DNA of 64,000 nucleotides, taken from Bacteroidales bacterium. Lineage in GTDB: Bacteria > Bacteroidota > Bacteroidia > Bacteroidales > UBA3663. Below, piece after piece: positions 50,069-58,099 of this stretch (position 1 is the first letter of the stretch; each line of letters opens with the position of its first letter). The position numbers and the translations under genes are program-made. Below the pieces are notes generated by a model. It was not told where the DNA came from and searched no databases. It saw only the letters and a list, made by a program, of their open reading frames with translations. The DNA lies in assembly GCA_017618715.1 (NCBI GenBank), contig JAFZTS010000054.1, positions 43,366-107,365 on the forward strand, given 5' to 3'.

Positions 50069-52675
50069 ATGAAAAAGTTTTGTGTCGGTTTATTTCTCTT
50101 TATTTCAGCAAGCGCGACGGCACTTGCTGACGATAACCTTTTGTCTGGTACCGTGCTCAATGGCTCGGAAAATGCTTTCGACAGCAAATCGAACACCTAT
50201 TACGCAGGCTCTGCGGCGGATTACGCATGGACGGGTCTTGATTTGGGCCAAAGCTACGTTATTACCAAGGTAGGTTGGATGCCGCGCAGCGGATATACCA
50301 GCCGCGTGCTATTGGGTGTATTCGAGGGAGCAAACAGTCCCGACTTCATGGACGCCTTGCCCCTTACCCTGATTCGCCAGGCGGGAACGGCGGGCAAAAT
50401 GAAATATGCCACGGTGAGCTGTTCGCAAGGTTTTCGCTATGTGCGCTATGTGGGCCCTTCGGGAAGTTACGGCAATGTTGCCGAATTGCAATTCTACGGT
50501 CACGAGGGCGAGGGCGATATGTCGAACCTTACCCGCATCACCAACCTGCCGACCGTCACCATCCACACCCTCAATGACGAGATTCCCTACGACAAGGAGC
50601 ATGAGGTCAGAGGCCGATTCACCATCATAGGCGAAGAGAGCAGCTCATTCATTTCGGAGGAGGGTTCGTTCCGTGAACGCGGCAATGCTTCGCGCCATTG
50701 GGACAAAAAGCCCTGGCGTATCAAGTTTGACAAAAAGCAGCGCGTGCTCGACGCTCCGGCAAAGGCCAAGAAATGGACGCTCATCAACAACTATCCCGAC
50801 AAGACCTTGATGCGCAATATGTTGGCATTCGAGCTAAGTCGCCGCATGGGCTTGTCGTTCACCCCCTACGCCCGGTCGGTCGATGTGCTGCTCAACGGCG
50901 AATACAAGGGCACCTACCAGCTCAGCGACCTGGTGCAGGTGAACAAGCATCGTGTCGAAATCGAGGAGATGACGCCCCAGGACGATAGCGGCGACGAGCT
51001 CACCGGAGGTTATCTGATTGAAATCGACGCTTACGCCACGTTGGAGAAATCGTATTTTATCTCGGAGAAGAATACGCCTGTCACAATCAAATCGCCCAAT
51101 GATGATTCGATCACCACGAATCAGAAAGAGTACATCCAGGCGCATTTCAACAAGCTGGAGAACGACTGGAAACGGTACCTTGACCTGAACACATTCCTTC
51201 GCCATTTCCTCGTGGGCGAATTGTCGGGCAATACCGATACGTATTGGAGCGTCTTCATGTACAAGCAAAGGATGGACGATACCTTCTACACGGGGCCCGT
51301 GTGGGACTTCGATATCGCTTTCGAAAACGACTATCGCACCTACCCCATCAACGAGAAGAGCGACTTCGTGTATCGTAGCGGAGGAAGCTGCACCGGCAAT
51401 ATGAAAAACTTCGTGGACGATATCGTCATCAGTAATGACAGCGCCTTCCAGATACTCACGGATATTTGGCAGGAAGCGCGTCATACGGGACTCGATGAAG
51501 ACAACCTCGTCACATTCATCGACTCAATCGAGACGGAACTGCAGGAGTCGCAAGAGCTCAACTTCACGCGTTGGCCCATCATGAACAAGAAAGTGCAGGA
51601 GAATCCCGAGGTTTGGGGCAGCTATACCGCCGAGGTGGAGAACGTCCGCAGTTTCCTTCGACAGCGTCTCAGCTGGATGGACAATCGTCTTGGAGTCGTG
51701 ATTGATCCTCCCATCTTCGCCGAGCAACCTTACTTTGCCAACGACAACAACATTTACGAGGATGACCTGAACTTGCACTTTGCCCTCAAGAACGAATCGC
51801 AATATACCTCGAATCTCAATATCTATTATTCTTTGGATGCCGACCAGAACTCTTGGAATGGCAGAAACATTTACAATGAAATGTCGTCGGGCGAAGTTCT
51901 GAACGGCAAACTGGATTTCGCCCAGACGCTCGTCGGCCTTGCCGGAGATTTGACGCCTGACAAGACCTATACGATGAACTTCTTCACCAACAAGTTCAAA
52001 ACCAAGCCTTTCAACTACCCGTCTGTCACATTCACCTATCGCGACAAGCTGACGTTGGATTACAGTATCGGTGTCGCCGGCTATGGTACACTCATCCTGC
52101 CCTTCGACTACGAGCTGCCCGAGGGGATGAAGGTATTCAGTTGTCCCGGTATTGATGAGAATGGAATCTTGACGCTTGTTGAAGAAGAAAGCATTGCGCG
52201 CAACACGCCTTATATCGTAACTGCACCCGCTGGCTTCAATCATCAATTCGTTGGGCCCAAAGCGATTGATGCCGATAAGCCATCGTTCACCAGCGGCGCC
52301 CTTGTCGGCGTCGTAACCAACACCGTTCCGCTTATCGCCGGTACGGACTACATCATGCAATTGCAGAACGGCAGGGTCGCTTTCTTCAAATATTCGGGTA
52401 CTCCATCGGCCAATGCTTCGGAGAATGATGAAAACGGAAACCGTCTGGCTACTCCTTTCCGCGCCTTCATGCGCCTCGATGGTGCCAACATGGCGAAGCT
52501 CTCTCTTCCCAATCAGTCCTGGGATGAAACAGACGGCATCGAAGAGATTGGAGCCGATAGTGTACTTTCCGCCGGCATCTACTCCATCGACGGCAAGCGT
52601 CATTCAGAGCTGCAAAAGGGTCTGAACGTGATTGTCCTCGACGATGGCACCACTCGGAAAGTGTATGTCAAGTAA
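50069..52675 (+). CDS. CotH-family secreted protein kinase-like protein (copy 2)
   Basis: An 868-residue exported protein. Signal peptide MKKFCVGLFLFISASATALA; discoidin-like domain (about 22-135); CotH domain (about 145-545) with VDVLLNGEYKGTYQL and GPVWDFDIAFENDYR (WDFD acidic pair); then a C-terminal module from about 550 (EQPYFANDNNIYEDDLNLHF ... AGYGTLILPFDYELP ... NTVPLIAGTDYIMQL) also found in the C10 peptidase downstream; and a sorting tail (GIYSIDGKRHSELQKGLNVI ... TRKVYVK). The N-terminal 520 residues are clearly paralogous to 47585-49417. It is 43 nt before the peptidase gene, so they are probably one transcript. Confidence 0.88.
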   Translation: MKKFCVGLFLFISASATALADDNLLSGTVLNGSENAFDSKSNTYYAGSAADYAWTGLDLGQSYVITKVGWMPRSGYTSRVLLGVFEGANSPDFMDALPLTLIRQAGTAGKMKYATVSCSQGFRYVRYVGPSGSYGNVAELQFYGHEGEGDMSNLTRITNLPTVTIHTLNDEIPYDKEHEVRGRFTIIGEESSSFISEEGSFRERGNASRHWDKKPWRIKFDKKQRVLDAPAKAKKWTLINNYPDKTLMRNMLAFELSRRMGLSFTPYARSVDVLLNGEYKGTYQLSDLVQVNKHRVEIEEMTPQDDSGDELTGGYLIEIDAYATLEKSYFISEKNTPVTIKSPNDDSITTNQKEYIQAHFNKLENDWKRYLDLNTFLRHFLVGELSGNTDTYWSVFMYKQRMDDTFYTGPVWDFDIAFENDYRTYPINEKSDFVYRSGGSCTGNMKNFVDDIVISNDSAFQILTDIWQEARHTGLDEDNLVTFIDSIETELQESQELNFTRWPIMNKKVQENPEVWGSYTAEVENVRSFLRQRLSWMDNRLGVVIDPPIFAEQPYFANDNNIYEDDLNLHFALKNESQYTSNLNIYYSLDADQNSWNGRNIYNEMSSGEVLNGKLDFAQTLVGLAGDLTPDKTYTMNFFTNKFKTKPFNYPSVTFTYRDKLTLDYSIGVAGYGTLILPFDYELPEGMKVFSCPGIDENGILTLVEEESIARNTPYIVTAPAGFNHQFVGPKAIDADKPSFTSGALVGVVTNTVPLIAGTDYIMQLQNGRVAFFKYSGTPSANASENDENGNRLATPFRAFMRLDGANMAKLSLPNQSWDETDGIEEIGADSVLSAGIYSIDGKRHSELQKGLNVIVLDDGTTRKVYVK

Positions 52676-52718
52676 TAACCTGATATATTTGTTCTCATTC
52701 ACCTTATAATTCTTAATT

Positions 52719-55700
52719 ATGAAAAATCTTTACAAATGTTTGGCATTGATGCTGGCATTGACGACCAATGCCGTCATGGCTCAAGAAGTGAGTGTCGATG
52801 AGGCACAAAACCGTGCCGTCGAATTCCTGAAGAAACATGATGTTGCTGCGAAACGGGCCAAGGGGACGGAGGCCGTCCCACAACTCTCGCTTGCCTATAC
52901 CTCGAAGAGTGAGGGCAGGACTTGTTTCTACATTTTCAATACGAACGAAGACGATGGCTTCGTCATCGTGGGTGGCGACGAGGTTGCCCATGAGATCCTC
53001 GGCTACTGCGACCATGGCTCGTTCGACTACGACAAGGCTCCCGACAACTTCAAGTGGTGGCTCGGCCAATATACCGAGCAGATTGCTCGGGCAGATGCTT
53101 CTGCTGTTGGAATGCGTAGAGCGAAGGCTGCAACGTCTTCACGTGCACAAATTGACCCATTGATCCAGACGAAATGGAGTCAAGAGGAACCTTATAATAG
53201 TAAAATTGTTGGAATCTCTGCTGATAATCAAGAATCTACGGGTTTTGTAACTGGTTGTGTAGCTACTGCCATGGCTCAGGTGATGAAGTTTTGGGAGTGT
53301 CCGACCCAGGGCCAAGGTAGTTATAGTTATGAAAATGATGGCCTCACTTTCTCGGCAAATTTCGGCAACACGACCTATGACTGGGGAAATATGCTTCAAA
53401 CCTATAACGGAAACGAGATCGGAGCGACCGCAGATGCAGTGGGAACCTTGATGTTCCATGCAGGTGTGTCGGTTAACATGAATTACGGAGTTGATGGTTC
53501 AAGTGCCAACTTCGGAGAAATCGGATATGCGCTGGCCACCTACTTTGGTTACGATAAATCGGCGCGCAATGAATCCCGCGGCTGTTATTCTGATGAAGCT
53601 TGGGAAGATCTTGTGTATGATGAACTGAAAGCTGGACGCCCCGTTCTCTATAGTGGACAAGCAGATAATGGCGGCCACGAATTCATTTGCGATGGTTATA
53701 ACAAATCATACGAAATGTTCACGTTCAACTGGGGCTGGAATGGATGGTGCGACGGATGTTATCCACTGACTGGCACCGATGCTCTGAAACCCAATGGTAA
53801 CGGCATCGGTGGCGCTGGCGAGGGCTCTGCCTACACGGGCGATCAGATGATAACTATCAATGTAAAGCCAAATCAAGGAGGCTCAGACGTTGTTCATTTG
53901 GTTCAACATGATCAATCTTATCGTGGTTGTGATAATCATATGTTTCTGGAAGTAGGCAGCAATACTTATGATACAAATTATGATTATACCCATTCAACAA
54001 ATAGTCAGGCCTTTTACCTGTATTCTACATATCAAAATGTCAGTTGTATCGCGACAAAATTTGAGATTGGTGTAAAGGCTTTTGAAAAGACTACTGGTAT
54101 CTGCTATTATTGGGAAAGTGATAGTGATGAACTCGAAAGAGGTCATTTTTGGTACGATCCTCAATGGTTCGTTTTTTATCCCAAAGATCTCACTTATAAT
54201 GGCGTTTATGAATTACGTCCTGTATGTCGTGTAGAAGGCGGCACAGATGCCGACTGGAATGAGATAGATATTCTAACATTTGAAACATATCCGACCCTAA
54301 CAGTTTCGGGAGCTATGGATCCTGAGCCCGTTGACATTACCTTCTCTATTGATGAGAATACTGTTGAGGTGGCAAGAACCCTCCAAATCACTCATAACTC
54401 CAACTATACGGGTGCTATCACATATTCTTCAAGCAATCCGAATGTAGCTACCGTAGATGAAAACGGCATTATTACGGGCGTTTCTGTGGGTAGCGCAACA
54501 ATCACAGTCCATGGGCAACAAGAAGGTTTTTATAATGAAACGATTACCACGTTTGATATTACAGTTACTGCTTTGGTGAAGGAAGATGTAACCTTTACCA
54601 TCAGCAACACAAGCGTGAAGCAGAATAAGACACTCCAGATTAGTTGGACTGAGGACTATGACGGTACTCCACAATTCTCCAGCAGCGATGAATCGATAGC
54701 TACTGTTGACGAATCTGGCATTGTAACTGGTATCGGTGATGGTACTGTAACTATCACCGCAACAGCACCTGCTACCACGTTCTTCAATGAGGCCGTACAG
54801 CAGTTCACAGTCACAGTTGTAAGTGGAGGAATTGTAATGGTCGAAGAACCTTATTTCAATAATGATAATAATGTGTATGAAGATGATCTTGTTTTGCATT
54901 TCAAGATCATGAATGCTACTGCAGAAGCAACAAAAATTAAACTTCATTATCTTCTTGAAGTTTACATTCCCGAGACTTCAACTACCCATTCATTGAGGTA
55001 TAATTATTATATTTCTGCAGAACCTGATGAGGTGATATCGGGTACTCTTGACCTTTCCATCTGGCCCGCTAATTATGAGCAAATTCATTTCACGCCCAAT
55101 GCGGAATATACCATTAAATTATATAAGGGAGAGGAAGAAACCGAAGATAACGAATACGAATATCCATCAGTCACCTTCACCTACCGCAACAAGCTGAACA
55201 TCTCCGATTATCAAGTATGTCCTGCCGGCTACGGCACCCTCATTCTGCCATTCAATGCCGAAGTACCTGATGATATGACCGTATATCTTTGCACAGATGT
55301 CGATGAAAATGGTGTCCTGACTTTGGTTGAGGATGAGAGCATCCGTCGCAACGTGCCTTACATTGTAAAGGCTACACCCTACAAAGACTACTCCTTCGTT
55401 GGTCCCGAGGCTATCGATGCTGACAAACCTTCATTTGACGAAGGCATTATGGTGGGAGCTGTTGCCGATAATGTTTCACTCAAAGCCAATACCGACTATA
55501 TCCTCCAGATGCAGGGAAATGAGGCAGCATTCTACAAATATACGGGCACTCCTGCTGACCGTAAGGCCGCACAGTTCCGTGCCTTCATTCGAATGCCTTC
55601 CGGTGCTTCAGCAGCTCCAAGCTTTGCTTTGCCTGACACCAACGGAGAGGAAGGCATCGAGATGATCAATGTTGATAAGTTGCTCCCCACTGGCATCTAC

Positions 55701-55793
55701 TCCATCGACGGCAAGCGGTTGAACGAGTTACAGAAGGGCATGAATGTGATTGTCCTGGATGATGGCACTGCTAAGAAAGTGTTTGTCAAATAA
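52719..55793 (+). CDS. C10 (streptopain-like) cysteine peptidase with Ig-like domains
   Basis: A 1024-residue secreted peptidase. Signal peptide (1-21); Spi/pro-domain (about 22-120: FVIVGGDEVAHEILGYCDHG); C10 catalytic domain (about 140-380) with nucleophile Cys180 in TGCVATAMAQVMKFW and His320 in NGGHEFICDGYN, followed by FNWGWNGWCDG; a beta domain; two Big_2-type Ig-like domains (about 535-705; YSSSNPNVATVDENGIITG and FSSSDESIATVDESGIVTG); the C-terminal module shared with CotH copy 2 (708-1000); and a sorting tail (GIYSIDGKRLNELQKGMNVI ... KKVFVK). Like SpeB and interpain A it is presumably made as a zymogen. It lies between CotH (43 nt) and the second small peptide (41 nt). Confidence 0.93.
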   Translation: MKNLYKCLALMLALTTNAVMAQEVSVDEAQNRAVEFLKKHDVAAKRAKGTEAVPQLSLAYTSKSEGRTCFYIFNTNEDDGFVIVGGDEVAHEILGYCDHGSFDYDKAPDNFKWWLGQYTEQIARADASAVGMRRAKAATSSRAQIDPLIQTKWSQEEPYNSKIVGISADNQESTGFVTGCVATAMAQVMKFWECPTQGQGSYSYENDGLTFSANFGNTTYDWGNMLQTYNGNEIGATADAVGTLMFHAGVSVNMNYGVDGSSANFGEIGYALATYFGYDKSARNESRGCYSDEAWEDLVYDELKAGRPVLYSGQADNGGHEFICDGYNKSYEMFTFNWGWNGWCDGCYPLTGTDALKPNGNGIGGAGEGSAYTGDQMITINVKPNQGGSDVVHLVQHDQSYRGCDNHMFLEVGSNTYDTNYDYTHSTNSQAFYLYSTYQNVSCIATKFEIGVKAFEKTTGICYYWESDSDELERGHFWYDPQWFVFYPKDLTYNGVYELRPVCRVEGGTDADWNEIDILTFETYPTLTVSGAMDPEPVDITFSIDENTVEVARTLQITHNSNYTGAITYSSSNPNVATVDENGIITGVSVGSATITVHGQQEGFYNETITTFDITVTALVKEDVTFTISNTSVKQNKTLQISWTEDYDGTPQFSSSDESIATVDESGIVTGIGDGTVTITATAPATTFFNEAVQQFTVTVVSGGIVMVEEPYFNNDNNVYEDDLVLHFKIMNATAEATKIKLHYLLEVYIPETSTTHSLRYNYYISAEPDEVISGTLDLSIWPANYEQIHFTPNAEYTIKLYKGEEETEDNEYEYPSVTFTYRNKLNISDYQVCPAGYGTLILPFNAEVPDDMTVYLCTDVDENGVLTLVEDESIRRNVPYIVKATPYKDYSFVGPEAIDADKPSFDEGIMVGAVADNVSLKANTDYILQMQGNEAAFYKYTGTPADRKAAQFRAFIRMPSGASAAPSFALPDTNGEEGIEMINVDKLLPTGIYSIDGKRLNELQKGMNVIVLDDGTAKKVFVK

Positions 55794-55834
55794 TTTCCAC
55801 TTTGTTTTAGAAACAATAATAAAAGGCTACAACA

Positions 55835-55993
55835 ATGAAAAAATATTATAACACCCCCGAAATTAGCGTCATCAATATAGAGAACCTTGAAGTCATTTCG
55901 ACATCGGGCGAACCTAAAATGTCGAACAATTCCGCTGATGGGAGCCAGCAATGGGGCAAACATCGCGCGAGCATCTGGGATGACGAAGAGTAA
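55835..55993 (+). CDS. Small peptide, MKKxYNTP family (copy 2)
   Basis: A 52-residue peptide beginning MKKYYNTPEISVINIENL, with a VISTSG turn, an Asn/Ser/Asp-rich middle (NNSADGSQQWG) and the end ASIWDDEE. It is too short to be noticed by length but is supported by its clear paralogue at 49816-49977 and by its place 41 nt behind the peptidase gene and just ahead of a terminator. No signal peptide; the TSG/Asp-rich second half could be a processing site. It closes the operon. Confidence 0.75.
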   Translation: MKKYYNTPEISVINIENLEVISTSGEPKMSNNSADGSQQWGKHRASIWDDEE

Positions 55994-56021
55994 CTGCGTT
56001 CTTCTCCTATCTATCATAAAG

Positions 56022-56055
56022 CAGCCTTGACCAATTTGGCCAAGGCTGTTTTTTT
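56022..56055 (+). terminator. Terminator of the peptide-CotH-C10-peptide operon
   Basis: Stem CAGCCTTG (56022-56029) / CAAGGCTG (56041-56048) with additional CC/GG pairing inside, then seven T (56049-56055). Confidence 0.88.
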
Positions 56056-56386
56056 ACGGGTTCTTCTTCATATACGCACGGGGAGAGTCGCCCATCACAT
56101 CACGGAACTTCAGGAAAAATGCTTTTTTCGATACGAAGCCCGACTCGGCAGCAACATTTTCCAATGACATGTTCGGATGCTCCCTCATTAACTGGATGGA
56201 GTATTCGATGCGTTTTCGGTTGATGTAACTGGTAAACGAGATTCCAAAGGACGAATTGATCGCCCTGGAAACATACAAGCGGTTGGTGGCAAGCTCTTTG
56301 GCAACATCCTTGATAGTTAGGTCTGGGTTGCGGTACAGTTGCCAGTCTTTCATAGAAGCTTCGATACGTTGTATCAGATCATCCAT
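56054..56386 (-). CDS. Minimal AraC-family DNA-binding regulator
   Basis: A 110-residue protein that is little more than an AraC-type double helix-turn-helix: DLTIKDVAKELATNRLYVSRAINSSFG (first HTH) and MSLENVAAESGFVSKKAFFLKFRDVMGDSPRAYMKK (second HTH with the family consensus). No sensory domain is attached; it resembles the DNA-binding ends of HTCS and YesN-type regulators. Start at ATG 56386; a TTG start at 56443 would lie only a few nt from the predicted transcription start and is less likely. It lies between the peptidase operon and the LPP20-like operon, either of which it could control. Confidence 0.8.
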   Translation of the reverse strand: MDDLIQRIEASMKDWQLYRNPDLTIKDVAKELATNRLYVSRAINSSFGISFTSYINRKRIEYSIQLMREHPNMSLENVAAESGFVSKKAFFLKFRDVMGDSPRAYMKKNP

Positions 56387-56453
56387 ACGTGATATATTAT
56401 AAGAGAAGTCAAGAGGGAAAGATATAGGTTTTGTAGATTTCAATTATCCGATG

Positions 56454-56485
56454 CAAAAATATACCTTTTTTCTCAATAATACAAA
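56454..56485 (-). promoter_or_regulatory. Promoter of the AraC-like gene
   Basis: On the minus strand TTTG (56485-56482), 20 nt, TATTTTTG (56461-56454). Confidence 0.65.
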
Positions 56486-56692
56486 TTCCTGCTATATTAC
56501 GGCTATATATTTAACTTTTTTTAAGAAATGGGGGGGGTAAAATTGAAAGTTAATTCATTAATTATTCTATTCAGATAGTCTTTTAGCTTATTAATTCTTT
56601 GTAAAAACAACAACAAGGACCACAAAGCATGAAAAAATTGGTACGAATAGCATTTTTTTCAACCTAAATTAGGTTATATGAAAAAAAAGCTT

Positions 56693-56700
56693 TACCTTTG
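56693..56700 (+). promoter_or_regulatory. Promoter -7 box of the five-gene exported-protein operon
   Basis: TACCTTTG, 20 nt behind a poor -33 match TTAG (56669-56672). It lies inside the longest ORF, so translation must start downstream at 56726. Confidence 0.6.
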
Positions 56701-56725
56701 CGCCAAACAAACCACAAACATTGCA

Positions 56726-58084
56726 ATGAAATCCATAACGCTACCAATCTTGTTCTTATGTTGTGTTGTGCCCTTCCTAACCTTCGGGCAAACCAAACCG
56801 CTTCCCAAATGGGCAACCACCAACCCGATATCTACAGCCACCGTCAAGAAGGCCGTTGCCTCGGGAGCGACACTTGACGAAGCCCGACACAACGCCGTCA
56901 ACATTCTGGTCAGCCAGAAAGCAACCAACCGATACGAAGAAGGTTCTTACCAGTACACGCTCATCGAACGTGGGCAGTCACCCGTGGAACAACATTCCGC
57001 ATTGGTGAAGATTGCCGAACAGAGTGCCTATTTCAAGACCGTCAAGACTTTCGAAGCGGATGATCAGAGCTACATTTCCTGTGAGATTTCCGACCAGGAC
57101 TATCGGGCATTCTGCGACTCGTTGTATTCGTCCACGGTTCAGATTGCCGATTCCATGGCCATGCGTGCCGAGGCTTTGAAGCAGGCAGGTGAGCTCTTCA
57201 CGGCCGCCGATGTCTATTGCAGGGCACTTCAGCAGCTGGTTCCCATACTACACAAGCAGATTATCAGCCGCGATTTCGATTTGGTCGAAGTGCTGCATCA
57301 AGGGTATCTGCACAGCATGGACAGCATCATCTGGACTTTCGACAGAAAGACCTGCCCCATGGTGCCTGGCGAAGATATTCCCGTGGCCATTTATGCTACT
57401 GCTACCTATAACGGCAGGCCTGTGCCCGGATTGCCTGTCTCCTTTACCCTCAGCGATGGTGGAAAATTGAACAGTTCGCCCATGACCGATGCATCGGGAA
57501 AGGCCAAAGTCCACATCACCGAAGCACCCAATAAAGATAATGCCACGTTGACCGTTAGCCTGAACAAACAGTCGCTCCTTGACTTGCCCAAACATATTTT
57601 CTCAGGCGAGCTGCCATTGAGGCTCATGGAGCAGCTGCGTACCGCCCAACTTACGCTGAAAACATTCGACCCAACGCCATTCGTTTATCTGGACCTTTCG
57701 GAAGAGGATTTCGCCACCATTGGTGATTCCTTGATGTTTATCATTGAAAGGAATGGATATAAATGCATCAAGGATCGCGGAGCCGCCGATCTCGAGCTCA
57801 AATCAAAATGCATACTGGAACGCGATGGCTCCCCCACTACTGGAAAATACCAGATGCAATATCACCTTTGTGGCATGACCGTTGCGTTTTACGACCATCG
57901 TTCGGGCCAAACGCTTACTACATGTAGTAAGACAGGTTTGAGGATGTTTGTTCCAGCCAATGTCGAAGAAGCCACACTGCGCAAGAACGCGCTTTCGGAA
58001 ATATTCCGTCGCTTGAAGCCCAGCTTGGATGAGACGGCAAAGAATTTGCAGTACGACAAACGCAAGGTGATATTCAGCCTATAA
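56726..58084 (+). CDS. Exported LPP20-like protein with Ig-like domain
   Basis: A 452-residue exported protein. Start at 56726 (MKSITLPILFLCCVVPFLTF) because a promoter box overlaps the upstream Met. The N-terminal third resembles LPP20-type lipoproteins (KPLPKWATTNP ... ATLDEARHNAVNILVSQKAT ... YISCEISDQDYRAF), with no lipidated Cys after the signal peptide. An Ig-like domain follows at about 215-300 (EDIPVAIYATATYNGRPVPGLPVSFTL). The final part (PTPFVYLDLSEEDFATIGDSL ... LELKSKCILERDG) is a second alpha/beta domain of unknown type. First gene of a five-gene operon, 15 nt before the next. Confidence 0.7.
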   Translation: MKSITLPILFLCCVVPFLTFGQTKPLPKWATTNPISTATVKKAVASGATLDEARHNAVNILVSQKATNRYEEGSYQYTLIERGQSPVEQHSALVKIAEQSAYFKTVKTFEADDQSYISCEISDQDYRAFCDSLYSSTVQIADSMAMRAEALKQAGELFTAADVYCRALQQLVPILHKQIISRDFDLVEVLHQGYLHSMDSIIWTFDRKTCPMVPGEDIPVAIYATATYNGRPVPGLPVSFTLSDGGKLNSSPMTDASGKAKVHITEAPNKDNATLTVSLNKQSLLDLPKHIFSGELPLRLMEQLRTAQLTLKTFDPTPFVYLDLSEEDFATIGDSLMFIIERNGYKCIKDRGAADLELKSKCILERDGSPTTGKYQMQYHLCGMTVAFYDHRSGQTLTTCSKTGLRMFVPANVEEATLRKNALSEIFRRLKPSLDETAKNLQYDKRKVIFSL

Positions 58085-58099
58085 CATCGTTTTCGTCGA

